From: Gavia stellata
Lineage: Eukaryota > Chordata > Aves > Gaviiformes > Gaviidae
Reading direction: 5' to 3'
DNA length: 64,000 bases
Assembly: GCF_030936135.1 (NCBI RefSeq)
Contig: NW_026777121.1
Coordinates: 372,001 to 436,000, forward strand
Under the pieces are notes generated by a model, which searched no databases, had not been told where the DNA came from, and was given only the letters and a program-made list of their open reading frames with translations. Within the stretch, counting starts at the first letter, position 1. Each line of letters begins with the position of its first letter. Of the stretch, positions 1 through 11,078 are shown in pieces. Made by a program: the position numbers and the translations under genes.

Positions 1-51
1 AATACTGGGGGGGGGGGGGGGTGAGGCGACATCTCTTACACCACTTTATAC

Positions 52-112
52 TGTTGTAAATATTCTGATTTTTTACATCAAAATATGATTATATACTTTA
101 TACCACTAACAG
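52..112 (+). mobile_element. Short LTR-start-like remnant
   Basis: A stretch starting TGTTGTAAATATTCTGA and continuing into an AT-rich run closely resembles the first 45 or so bases of the gamma-like LTR at 46176. Only this short stretch matches and no LTR end follows, so it is either a truncated relative or chance similarity in AT-rich DNA. The same stretch is at 54834 in the right copy. Confidence 0.35.
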
Positions 113-290
113 TATGTACAAATAGGTAAAGTTATCTACTCAATACAGGGAAGGAAAAAAGGTTTTGATTTGTTGTTTTTTCTCTCTTCCAGAAAAATAC
201 CTGCTATAATGGAGCAGCTGCAAAACAAAGCAGCTTAGTTTATTTCCGTGGCCCCCAAAAGAACGAATACAGCCAAAAGAAAAGTCATAC

Positions 291-328
291 CTTCTGAAGC
301 AAGGTCTAAATCCTCTTGGAGAATAATC
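291..328 (-). other. Candidate 38-nt 5' exon (CDKAL1 leader), left copy
   Basis: On the minus strand a strong polypyrimidine tract ending CCCCAG precedes 38 nt that end in AG followed by a GTATGA donor. It lies downstream of a CpG island (1065-1345). In the right copy the equivalent exon (55074-55111) lies between the CpG island and the CDKAL1 exon that carries the start codon, so it is probably an untranslated leader exon. The splice signals are seen directly. The assignment to CDKAL1 is inferred from order and orientation. Confidence 0.5.
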
Positions 329-639
329 CTGGGGAAAAAAAAGAACACAAAGCCATGGCAGGAACGAGCAGAACTAGCGGACAGAGAACCATGAGTTCGT
401 GTTCTTGTCCAACAAGCATTCATGCCCCCTTTGCAGAAACGCGTTTCTTGCTCACTCTGACCTCCTTCAGACCGGGTACACACGCTGACTCGCTGACGGC
501 ACCCGACCCCCGGGCAGCAACCCGGCCGCCAGAACCTCTGGAGGCTCCCGCCAAAGGGGCCACCCCCCCCCGGCTTTAACGCGCAGCCCAGAGGAGGCCC
601 CGCAGAGGACGGGAGCATCGCGCGGGGGGGGGTGGGGAG

Positions 640-1062
640 AAGGAGCGGGGGAGGGAGTGGGGGAGGGAGAGGGGGGAGAGAGTGGGGGGAGAGAGAGGGG
701 GGAGAGAGTGGGGGGAGGGAGTGGGGGGAGGGAGGGGGGGAGAGAGTGGGGGGAGGGAGTGGGGGGAGGGAGAGGGGGGAGGGAGAGGGGGGAGGGAGAG
801 GGGAGGGAGAGGGGAGGGAGAGGGGGGAGAGAGTGGGGGGAGAGAGTGGGGGGAGAGAGAGGGGGGAGAGAGTGGGGGGAGAGAGAGGGGGGAGAGAGTG
901 GGGGGAGGGAGAGGGGGGAGGGAGAGGGGAGAGGGAGAGGGGAGAGAGTGGGGGGAGGGAGAGGGGAGAGAGTGGGGGGAGGGAGTGGGGGGAGAGAGTG
1001 GGGGGAGGGAAAGGGGAGAGAGTAGGGGGAGGGAGAGGGGGGAGGGGAGAGAGTGGGGAAGG
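640..1062. repeat. Purine-rich G/A minisatellite (VNTR)
   Basis: About 420 bp of GGGGGGAGAGAGTG and GGGAGGGAGAG-type units on the plus strand, with almost no pyrimidine except single T. The strand asymmetry leaves all frames open over long distances, so the Gly/Glu/Arg and Pro/Ser/Leu reading frames here are not genes. The array abuts a CpG island. The right copy keeps only about 120 bp of it (55423-55540). Such G-run tracts can form quadruplex or triplex DNA. Confidence 0.95.
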
Positions 1063-1064
1063 GG

Positions 1065-1345
1065 AAGGGGCCTCCACGGCGAGCCCCGGCTCTCACCCCG
1101 CCGGGCCCCGCACGCCCTCAGCAGGGCTCCGCCATCGCGGCCGCCGCGCCCCGCCTCAAGCCCCCGCGCGCGCGCAGCAGCGCCGCGACGGCGGTCGGCA
1201 GCGGCCAAACCGGTGCACGCGCTCTGGGACGCAGCCTCGCGAGAGAGAGCGCGGCTGCGCCGCCCGGCGGGGTGGGCAGCGGCAGCGGCGCGGCAGCGCG
1301 GGCCTGCCCGTCCCGCTGCGCGACCGCCGAGGGGTTTGTCCGCAT
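1065..1345 (-). promoter_or_regulatory. CpG island, probable CDKAL1 promoter (duplicate copy)
   Basis: Very GC-rich and CpG-dense block of about 280 bp. On the minus strand a plausible first-exon donor (CGGGGTGAGAG) lies near 1095, followed by the VNTR and the 38-nt exon. The identical island at 55545-55815 lies upstream of CDKAL1 exon 2 in the right orientation, so I infer a CDKAL1 promoter. The acrosin polyadenylation signal (1369) is only about 25 bp away. The transcription start cannot be read from sequence. Confidence 0.6.
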
Positions 1346-1368
1346 GGTTAGCTGTGAAAATTGGCCAT

Positions 1369-2178
1369 TTTATTGGAAGAACTGTCAGTTTTAGCACTTG
1401 CGTGCACTCGGAGGCTGCTAGGAAGCAGTGGCACAAGCCCAGCCTTCTCCTGAGCAGTCTGTCAGCTGGGCCCTGGAGTGCCCAGGCACGGGGCGTGCTG
1501 CAAGGGAACGGGACGGGACGGGAGTAGCACATGGTGCCGTGCACAGGGCACCTGCTAGTGCTGTGGGGATACCCCCATTCCCTGCTCCTCCTTATCTGGC
1601 CTCAGTGAAGAGGTGGGCTGCCGCGAGGACCCACTGTGGGCTGATGAGGGACCCTCCGCACAGATGCCCTGTGCCCGTTTTCCAGGGATGCTGGATGCCG
1701 ATGATCCAGGAGGGGCCAGGTCGCTGGCTGGGCATCTGTGCCACCCACGACGCGTGACATGCCGTAGTGAGAAGCCATGGGCCGGAGCGCACAGGTCCCT
1801 CTGGAAACAGAAACTCCTTACTGTCCTGCTCGAGGGCTTGCTGCTCTTCAGGCTACGAGTCAGCCGTCTTCCCGCTCCACATGCCGTTGCGTGGACAGCA
1901 AGGCCAGGGAACCCCGTGGGGCGTGCGTGCATCCACCCCTGTTTCTGCTTTGTCCCCGCAGGCCAGTTGTGCCAGCAGCATGGGTGCTGGCAAGGAACTG
2001 AGGTTCCCAGGTGGGGTTCAGGAAGCTGTGGCGAGGCTCAAGGGAACGAGCAGGCACCCTCCAGTGACCCCCATAAGGGTTGCCCAAGTTCCCAGTCAGA
2101 GCCTCGGGCCACTTACCCACATGTGCTGTGTGCAGGCCAGCACAGGGCCAGCAGGACGAGGAGGGGGAGCAAATTCAT
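1369..2178 (-). pseudogene. Acrosin-like pseudogene: exons 1-2 joined to a 3' end (copy P1)
   Basis: Exon 1 (2117-2178) encodes a start Met and hydrophobic signal peptide MNLLPLLVLLALCWPAHSTC, followed by a GTAAGT donor. Exon 2 (1596-1800) continues in phase with TCALRPMASHYG and the activation site RVVGGTDAQP, as in acrosin, a sperm acrosomal trypsin-like protease. After the Trp-Pro that follows, the frame shifts. Beyond the shift come CGGSLISPQWVLAAAH with the catalytic His, but the neighbouring Cys is Leu, so the usual Cys42-Cys58 bridge is lost. The donor at 1595 reads AT instead of GT. Exons 3-5 are absent, and an AATAAA (1369-1374) with flanks like those of the other acrosin copies follows directly. 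Three defects make it a dead, internally deleted copy. Confidence 0.85.
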
Positions 2179-4124
2179 CGCTGCCAGCAACACGTGGCAG
2201 CTGCAAGAACGGAGAGCTCGTCGCCACCAGTGCGGCAACCTTGGTTCCGGGGCTGATGTCACAGAGTCGCTGGTTCCGGGTGCTGGGCGTGGTGGCCTCC
2301 AAGCATGAGGGGAGGCAGAAGCTGGCATCGGACACCCCCGACAGACCCTCCCCCTGCCAAATGCTGTGCTTGTGGGATGAGGGCGTGCAGGCCCCGTGGC
2401 AGGCAGCAGCGCCTGGGTCCAAGCACTGCCTGCTAGTAGCTGGCAGGAAATAAGTGGGGCATCATAGCCTCTTTGGGAAGTTCACTGCCACCCTGCTCCC
2501 TGCAGCCGTTTGCCACCAGCTCCTTCCCAAAAAGCATACGCCAGAGAACAGAACTGCTCCAGGCAGTAGGCACATGTCTGGACATTGAAGAGCCGGTCTG
2601 GTTATAGCCGCGGCACGCAAGCAGAGATGTGCAAGCCAACTAAGGCAGGCGTACCCAAGCAGTGTCAGCCTTCCGGCACAAAGCCCAGTGAAACGCAGAC
2701 GCAGCACAGGCCACCCTGAAGATTTCTTCAGTGCTGTACCTTCAATATAAATTTAATTTCTAAGTTACCTCCAGCAATTATTCCACAAGTGGTAGTGATG
2801 TTTTACAGGAATAATATATGGAAGTGGTAAGAAAATCTAACTACTTCAAAAGAGGGGATTGATACCAAAGATTTAAACAATTTAGCTGTAAGACAAACCC
2901 TTTTGGATAAACCTTATCAGAGAGGGAAGTTACCAAACCTTAAACGGTGATCATCTATGCCCTAACTACATTGCTGAATTGTTACAATGAACACAGACTG
3001 AACTCATGTCTCAACTACTGGAAAGGTCCTGGATCTACTATGCATGAGTTAACCAACTCCTCCGTCAGAGTTTGACAACAACAAGAAGAGAACCATTTCA
3101 ACAGGACTCTTAAAGGCTGTATTATTGCATAATCAAGTTAAATTTGAAATATTATCTATTTCTGTTTCTTTTCCAGGTTGTAAGAAGATGGGATAGATTT
3201 GAGGCCTAATTAGAAAAGTGACAAATGCCACCACCTTCTGTCTAAGTGGTGGAACCTAAGTAAAGGGAGATTGAGACTTATGGTGTCGCGTTAAAGGAAT
3301 GCAGTTTCGAAATTTGTCTGTCAGAGTCCCAGGGCTTTCACTGACCCATTTATCAGAGCCCCAGCAAGAGGACTTGCACTGAGCAGATGCACAAAAATTG
3401 AAATGAGTTATTTTATTGAAAGCGACAGAAACAGATTCGAGATTGCCGTTGATAAATTCACTAACTACAACAGAGCTACTAATTAAGGGTAATATTGCTA
3501 GCAGACTTGATAGTAATACAAGAACCCGGGGATAACTGTCACCCAGAGGGTGAGAGGCGCAGCGCTTACCCAGAGAGGCGTCCCTGCCTGGGGTGGAGGG
3601 AGAGAACACAGCCCATCGACTGGTCCGTCAGGTATCGAGGTTCTTCTCTCCCACCTTAACAATCATTTTCTCTTGACTGTTATCCCCAAAACGACGAGGT
3701 GTCCCCCCCATGTGTGACGTGTAGCATGATTTGGGTGGAGAGACGAGTGCTATAGTCATATATGTTTAGCATGACCTCTATAATCTTCATTAGCATATGC
3801 AGGGGTGTGAGTTGTAATGTGCATTTCACAGGTAATGAGGCAAAGGTCAGTTATCGGACACGAAGCCTTTTCAAAGAACAAAGGACCTCTCACATTCCTG
3901 TTATCTTACTGTCTTTGCTGACCATAAGCAGGGCTGTCCTGCCTCCACAGGACCCCCTCCTTATCTGCATCCTGTGTTAGCCAGGCAAGTCTCCATTCCC
4001 CCGGGTCGCACAAGAGATAGCAAGGGCAGTCTTAACAGCTCTTTGTGCCCAGGAATCCCACCTCATTATCCAAATTCCACATATGGGAATTATAAAATAT
4101 ATCCAGAAGTCTCCAGGGGGGAAA
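2179..4124. other. Mostly unassigned, ERV-like flanking sequence
   Basis: No convincing exon. About 70 bp at 2724-2795 recur at 17704-17780 inside unit Y. The stretch around 3565-3660 resembles 17040-17150 in the same orientation. A purine-rich tract (CCAGGGGGGAAA) just before 4125 looks like a retroviral polypurine tract. I read the right part as decayed retroviral internal sequence with no readable protein. Confidence 0.4.
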
Positions 4125-4685
4125 TGTTAGAGAACAGCTTGAAACACAAGGTCAAAAACAAGTGAAAAAGAATGGAAAGAGTGGAAGGAAGATACTTCCT
4201 AACGCATGCACCTGGTATTTAGACATGTTAAAGATAAAAACTGTCTCCACTAACTTTCCACTAACTAGCAGTAACGATTAACACAAGGACCAATTTGAGA
4301 AAAATAGAACAGAGTGCCAAAATAGTGCCCTGAAGTTAACTTGCCTCATTATAATCTCACGCTCATGTGAAAACCACACCTCCTAGCTAGAAAAAGCCCC
4401 CAACCCAAAGAAGGCCGCTACTCTCTGAGCATGCGTAGAGAATTCAAAGAGAACTGTAGCTTTAAGATAAAGTAAGAAAAGTAGTAACCAATAGTTAATT
4501 AAGGGGTAGCACCAGGAAGCGTGACTAACGTTGTTAACTGTTTTAAATACCTGTTACGATTTTAAGCCAGTGTGCATGTTAGGAGGAGAAATCCCTCATG
4601 CACCCAGCGCTGCAATGAACCAATGTCAGCTTTCTAAACTATCATTTGGTCTGGAGAGTTTTCTTCGTTACAGTTTTGGGTAACA
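4125..4685 (+). mobile_element. Class I-like ERV LTR (561 bp), left copy
   Basis: It starts TGTTAGAGAACAGC directly after a polypurine tract and ends TTTGGGTAACA. Near the 3' third, ATCCC, TGCACCCAGCGCTG and a following AA-rich run match the R-like region of the gamma-like LTR at 46176-47096 and of a fragment inside the provirus near 33190-33220. No matching direct repeats flank it. The ends are inferred from TG...CA and the preceding purine tract. Confidence 0.65.
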
Positions 4686-5649
4686 GTTGGCTTATGTGTG
4701 ACTAGCTCCTCGATCCCCTTGATCCAGTGTTTCCCCGGGAGATTTAGGAACCTTTGTGATCTAACGCATTTGTATCCAGGCTACATTACTCATATTCTTG
4801 CTATTTGTACCACCTTTGTGGGCAGTAGTTCTATCACCGGCAATCCAAAAGAGCTTCTGCATCTGTTCCTTTAATAAACTACACTATTCATTAATCTAGC
4901 CAGAAGAGTTCTCATTACACACAACCAAATTCCTTAAGGGTGGCCGTGATAGTTCAGGCAACGTGGTTAGACTGAAAGTGTATGGAGTTACAAGTGCATC
5001 TGTAATTGTTGGCATTATATATATGTGTGTGTGTGTCTGTGTATATATGTGTGTATATATATATTTTGAACACGATCGGTCTTGTAATAGAGGAAATTGG
5101 GCATCACTCAGAATCTAAGCCTAGCTGCCCCCAGCCCCTCTGATATCTGAGGACAAGCTGGAAGCTTTAACGTGACAAACATACACACACATCACTGCCC
5201 AGATTCGCAAGCACAGCATGTTCATGGATCCCTTAAATATTAGCATGGGAATTAAGTTCAATTAAAATCCGTGGCTGGCTGTCACACTACTTACCCCGTA
5301 ATTGGCACAGACCTTGGGTCTTTCCAGAGCTGTATCTCCTCTTGCTCGTGAAGTGGTGCAGCTTCAAGTTCCCAAGTGAATTGCACACGCACACAGCGCT
5401 CCCACCAGTAGCTGGCCCTCGACACTCGGTGTCTCCAGCTGCTGGGTCCCTAGGACCTGTGTTCCCTTCTGCCATGGCTAGCAGGCAGGCCTCGGGACCC
5501 ACCTCCCCACCCGGTACAGAGTGGGGCCACACAGAAAAGGATTTGGGAGCGCTCTCAGAAAGAAGGTAGGACAGACGGCGGGGATTAGGCGCAGGGCTCA
5601 GGCAAACAAGCAAATCAACCAGCGGTTGGCTTATGTGTGACTAGCTCCT
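4686..5649 (+). repeat. Segment bounded by 25-bp direct repeats
   Basis: The 25 bases at 4686-4710 recur exactly at 5625-5649. Between them is a sequence (about 4720-5160) whose reverse complement appears in both Y units (about 16560-17030 and 38150-38620), and an AT/GT microsatellite at 5015-5062. The direct repeats could be a long insertion duplication or ends of a deletion or recombination event. Confidence 0.6.
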
Positions 5650-6400
5650 TCATCCCCGTCTTCTCTCCATTTTCCATGCTTATACATCCCCCTCATCTTC
5701 CTCAGCTCCTCTCTTTCTCTGCCCTTGGCTGCTCCCAAGCAAGGGACCTACCCCCCGTTATTTTTCCCCCCTTGCTCCCAGGTTTGCTACATCCGTAAAC
5801 AGATTTGGTGTTGCAGGTGCTCTTAGCTAGGTCACCCTGGACTTCCATGGCATTACTGATGCGGTTTCCTGGGCACTGCTGGCCCTGGCAGATCCCTCTC
5901 CCCAGGATGACGCCAACTCTTTGTTCAACTACCTGTGAAGTGTAGCATCTCTCCCATCAAGCCCCCTCAACTACCCGTGAAATGTGGCTCTTCCTCATGG
6001 CCCTGTAACTGCTGTCAGCTTCTCAGTCTGTTTGCTCTGCTCAGCAATTTCTCTTGCCATGCTCAGGCGTTTCCCACAGGCTGTTCAGGGAGCTAAGGCT
6101 TACGCCAGGCCCTAGGCATCAGCCTGTGTGCCTTAATGCCTACCCCCAAAGTTGGCTGCATGTCCCATCATTTTTTCCTCTCCCTGTTCTAACTTCAACG
6201 TGCCAGTCTTCTCCACCCCATGGTGGCTCTGAGCACCCTCCTCTCTGACCAGGCCCGGTTTCAGCCCTTTTGAGTGGCTCTTTCCCTTTGTGCCCTACTT
6301 GACCGCCTGCAGCCTCGTTTTGCAGGCGCCGGGCGTGGAAGTCCTTGCCTCGCACGGGAGACTGAAAGGGACTGAAGCATGGTTTGCTGTGAAAATTGGC
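5650..6400. other. No gene recognised
   Basis: C/T-rich sequence without supported exons. From about 6250 on, it is the 3' flank of the acrosin copy at 6404-6933 and is shared with the flank of the copy at 34840-35000. Confidence 0.5.
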
Positions 6401-6403
6401 AAC

Positions 6404-6978
<575 letters not shown>

Positions 6979-7137
6979 TCAGCACTAGATTTCTCTGAGT
7001 TACCAAAATATAGACAATAGAAATAGCTACTAGTGTTAGTAGATACATTTTCAGAATGCTTTCTCTTGCCACACCAATCGGGCTAGAGAGGTTGTTAAAG
7101 CATTCTATTAAAGGAAATAATCCCTAGATTTGGGATT

Positions 7138-7868
7138 CCTGCAGTGCTATCTTCTGACAATGGGCCTCATTTTGTTTCAGAGGTGGTCCAGGGAGCATCA
7201 AAATTTCTCCAATTTGAATGGGATTTACATACCCCATGGAGGCCACAGCCTAGTGGGAAAGGAAGGAATAAAATGAACCAGACTCTTAAAAGGCACATCT
7301 CAAAATTATGCCGAGAAACTCGACTTCCATGGGTGGATGTTTTACCAACTGCTTTAATGAGGAACAGTAGGGAAAGTGAGATGGTTAAATAAAATACTTC
7401 ACGGGATGGGGTTCTCCTTAATGGGTTGGTTACAGAGCTTAGTTCAAACTCTGATTGTGTTTCTAATACTGATTGTAGTAGTTTGTATCGTTTTTGGATG
7501 TATCGAGAGTATAATCGTTCGGGCTGTAATGTCACGATCCTCACCCCTAATGATAACCACAACTCAGGAAAGAAAAAAGCCCCTTCCTCACAGGATATGC
7601 GCAGGAAAAAGAGAGGATGCTGTGACTTCAAGTGAAGACGAGGCACCTAAGAGGCAATGGGAACGAAGGCAACTAAGCTCAACTGTAAAAAGTACTGGTA
7701 ACTGTTGCTGGGAACGTAGAAATGCTGAACCGTGTGTTTACCGAGGGGTGCTAGCCTTGTGGAGTTACCACCTAGCACCCATCTCTGCGCAAACATGAAA
7801 TAAACTCGCCTCTGTGTGTGTATCGGCCTCTTGCACACCGGGTAAAGAACCCAACTGCTGGGACAACA
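7138..7868 (+). mobile_element. Gamma-like ERV remnant: integrase end, env tail and LTR
   Basis: 7144-7392 encodes an integrase C-terminal piece: [14 protein letters not shown] with the second catalytic Asp, [20 protein letters not shown] where the catalytic Glu codon appears as Arg, then [19 protein letters not shown]. It runs into an env transmembrane tail (7376-7560) with a hydrophobic segment of about 25 residues (SLVQTLIVFLILIVVVCIVF). The env ectodomain is missing. A short LTR is likely from about 7617 to 7868, with AATAAA near 7800 and terminal GGGACAACA. Non-functional. Confidence 0.7.
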
Positions 7869-8276
7869 CTGGGAGCCAGCAGCTCCCCCCCACAGGCGAG
7901 CATCTCTGCTGCAGGGCCGGTGGCCCCACAGCCACCCCTGGGCCTGAAGCGCTGGGGGCTGCCTAGTCTGAAGAAAATAAAGGGAAAGTCCGGTGAGAGT
8001 CTGCACGCGAGGAAGAGGGTGGCAGGAACGTGATCTCTGCCTCTCTAGTACCACACACCTCTCTCCAGCTTCCGCCTGACGTTGCTCAGACACGGTCTCT
8101 CTCACTTGTTTGGGTTTCTGCCTGTCGCTTGCAATATTTGTCTCTTCTTCTGATTTGCTCTTGAGAAGCGATGGGTTTTCTTGAGAGACATTGCCTTTTT
8201 TCCCCTCACGCCCATGAAGCTTTCTCCAAACAGAGATAACATCCAGCCAACACTTTGGCTCCTCGAGACAAGGCTC

Positions 8277-8330
8277 GAGGGGGGAGGGAGAGAGGGGAGG
8301 GAGAGGGGGGAGGGAGAGGGGGGAGAAAAG
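8277..8330. repeat. Short purine-rich G/A repeat
   Basis: About 55 bp of GGGAGGGAGAGGGG-type units, the same motif as the large VNTR at 640-1062. The right copy is about 20 bp shorter (62770-62803). Confidence 0.85.
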
Positions 8331-8470
8331 AAAGCTTTATCCTGATAGAAGGTGTTTTGGACGATTGCTTGGAGCAAAGTGTTAGAATGGAAGGTGGGAG
8401 AAGAAAAATACTGCTGCTCTGTGACAGTGAAATCAGCCAGCAGGAAAGGAAAAGGATAATGAATACTCAC

Positions 8471-8690
8471 ATGCATTGTATGTTGGTTTTGGATTTTTTC
8501 TTAATGAGATGGATGCCTTCCAGTCCATTGGTGATACCGTAAATCCTCCTTTTTTGCACCTTGAGGACCTCTGCCGCTCTGTTCAAATCTAAGACCCCAT
8601 CAGGAGATTGGCTCAGCAACTGAATGAACTTCTTTGTTAGAAGGGCAAGTGATGTATCATACCGAGTCTTTTCTGAAGGAGATTTTGGAG
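8471..8690 (-). pseudogene. E2F3: E2F3 exon 3 (DNA-binding domain), altered, left copy
   Basis: After a pyrimidine-rich acceptor (TTGCCAAG) the exon encodes [20 protein letters not shown], followed by [17 protein letters not shown] and the winged-helix region of an E2F. It is closest to E2F3 and joins in phase to exon 2 at 10967-11078. The family's near-invariant RRIYD is RRIYG, NVLEG is NGLEG, and the Trp before the last Met is Cys. The donor context (TGCAT then GTGAGT) suggests a lost base at the exon end. E2F3 is a cell-cycle transcription factor that binds DNA with a DP partner. Exons 4 onward (dimerisation, transactivation) are not found before the CDKAL1-type promoter, so this is a gene fragment. 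Confidence 0.85.
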
Positions 8691-10966
8691 CTTGGCAAGA
8701 AAAGAGAAAAAAAACCAAAACAGGGAAATCAGTTTTCTCATTTTGGTTCCGAAAGCAGCATCCAGAAATGAAAGGATACATATTACAGATATTTCTTTCA
8801 TTTTTACTACAGAAATCTCTCAAACCTCTGCATTAAGACACAGCTTACCACTGGGTATTTATTTGTATTTCAAGCTGCACTTTTCCAAAAGTCACAGGTA
8901 CATGAGCAAAGCCATACATTTTTTTAAATGCAAGTATTTCCATGATGGATACATATATGCAATATTCTACTTAGGTTTTCACTATGTGAAGTCTTAAGAG
9001 TATTTTTAGTATCTATTTATTCTGGCAGCAATACCAAAAATTCCCCTATGACTCTCCTCCATCAGGCTGATAGCCAGCTTTCATCAGGGTTTGATTTTCC
9101 CCTCTTGTAAGACGAGTGTTTCACATGCAATTAAGCAGGACTTGGGTGTACTTCAGTGGGTGAACACAACGACAGATTCCATCAGCGCCAGACTCCACGG
9201 CACGGCGTACAGAAAACTCAAGTGAATTAGAGGAGATTGACGCAAGACACAATGTATAATCATCATTTCCCCATAACCAAACAATGCTCAAACTGGGCAA
9301 GAGTCTCCCTCCACTTCTTTTAAATTAGAAGTCAGCACACGGCTTGGATCTTACTAGACAACGCGCTCTTTTCACGCACAAATGTAGCAACAGATGAGCT
9401 GTTAAAGAGTTTAAATATGGAGATCAGAATAATTTTTAACTCTAAATGTTTGAGGACTTTGTGTCAAGGGAAATGAGCCAGCCATTATTAGAAGTCTGCT
9501 GGGCTGGTACATCTCAAACCTTTCATTTGCTTCAAGTATTACGCAGGATGGATCTTAGGCTGATCTGGTGGTCATTTTCATGTTTTCAAGGTTCAGGTCC
9601 CCCACTTGATTGCAGAAGTCAGTCAAAACTGAAATCCTACCCGAAAGCAAACCTTTAGGCTACCCTGAAACATTTTGAAGGAAATGATGGCTTTTCAGTG
9701 AAAACCAATTCATTGCCTCTTTGCAAAGAGAACCTGCTGTATCTCATTCTTTGGTAGCTTCAGGGCTTGTCTGCATGGGGAACTGGAGGAAAATTCCTAT
9801 CAATTAGGCGACATTCTGAATTTAGACCAGCATGATTGTTGTTTGTTTGTTTTAATTTGGGGTTTGGAAAAGAATGAGAGGGTCAGAGTGAGAAGGGCAA
9901 GAGGCTACTTGACCCCCAGCTAAACGGGGATGTGCTCCTGGTCATGCAGCAAGGGGGTTCTCTGTACGGCCTTAGCAACACTGCAGCAGCACCCTATGCA
10001 CCGAATGGTACTGAACTTCTGCGAGAACGCACTTCGGTTTAAAACGGACTTCATTTAGCTTAACGAAGTTCAGTTTAATGAAGACAACTGTGCTTGTGTA
10101 ACTTGTCCGCATTAAGTTCGTCTCTTCAGCTAATTTCACTTTTCCCATCTGCCTCAGCAGAAACAAGACTTAGACTGGTGAGGAGGGACAAGCACCCTCC
10201 ACACCTCTTGCTCTCCCATCACTACCACTGCTGCCCCAGTCCTCCTCTTTCCCCATTCCCCTCCCTCTGCAAGCCTAACTCTCCTGCTGAAATCCCCCAA
10301 ACAAGATGGCAAGGCTACACCCCCAGCGCCTGTTGCAAGAAACCTACTGCCCGAGGCAACGCAGGCGTGCAAAAATGAAGACTTGCAGCAACTAAGCAGC
10401 GGCAGTAGTAATCTAGTCGTACCGCAGGGAGAGAAGGCAGCTCACAAAAAGCAGGCAGCGTGCAACGCTGCTGGGGCACAGCTACCGCTCTTTGCAAATC
10501 CCTGCCTGGGGGAATAAGCCCTGCCCATCAGCTGCTGTAACTCCAGTGAGGAAGGAGGCGGCTGGCCCGATTAGCCCTGCCTAATAACTGTGCGTTTGAG
10601 CCCGTCGCAGTATCTTGATTCCTCAGCATCTACCTCTCCTAAGCATCCCCCGCTTCGTGTCCTTGGGTGAAGAGGAGGCCCTGGATGGCGAGGCTGCAGG
10701 CTGCCCGGCGGGCGGAGGGACAGAGCTGGCAGCCAGGAGCCTCTGCGGCCTCTCAGCGGCTCTGCACCAACCGATCGACGCACGCCGCAAACCCGTTGCG
10801 TGCTGCTGGCTGCGGGGGCGAGGATGTTGCACACACATCCGGGCGAGGACAGTAATAAACACGCGTCTTTAGCTAGGTAACGCAGCCTGTCGTGCTGGTT
10901 CACACTGATCTCAAGCTAGTAAAATCAAAAACTCTGTGCCATACAGCGTGTTACCAGTTCCCTTAC
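8691..10966. other. E2F3 intron 2 and unassigned sequence
   Basis: Lies between E2F3 exons 3 and 2 on the minus strand. No other exon was recognised. The demonstrable X duplication reaches 9522, where the window's right end cuts off the partner. Confidence 0.5.
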
Positions 10967-11078
10967 TTGTTGGACTATCTGGACTTCTTGTCGCAGCTCT
11001 TCCTTTCCCCTTTGGAGTCTTTAGTCCTTCAGCCAGATACTGGTGGCCACTTCCTCCTAGCTCCAGCCTTCGTTTTGC
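10967..11078 (-). CDS. E2F3: E2F3 exon 2 (partial gene)
   Basis: The minus strand shows a TTTTTAAACAG acceptor, 112 nt encoding [20 protein letters not shown] and then [17 protein letters not shown], and a GTAAGG donor. This is the region just before the DNA-binding domain of E2F3, including the basic KRRLEL motif. The last base pairs in phase with exon 3 (PDSPT then [11 protein letters not shown]). It looks intact. Exon 1 would lie at higher coordinates and is not seen, so whether it belongs to a working gene is unknown. Confidence 0.88.

Noticed and set aside
235..1544. Long Pro/Ser/Leu-rich and Gly/Glu/Arg-rich open frames on both strands
   Set aside because: They translate the purine-rich VNTR and CpG island; all frames are open at once and the two copies differ by hundreds of bases.
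1613..2453. Plus-strand frames of about 230 codons antisense to acrosin exons 1-2
   Set aside because: Shadow frames opposite GC-rich exons and intron; no domain and no splice or start support.
6985..7110. Minus-strand hydrophobic stretch resembling a membrane anchor
   Set aside because: Only about 30 codons, no start and no flanking homology; possibly antisense ERV debris.
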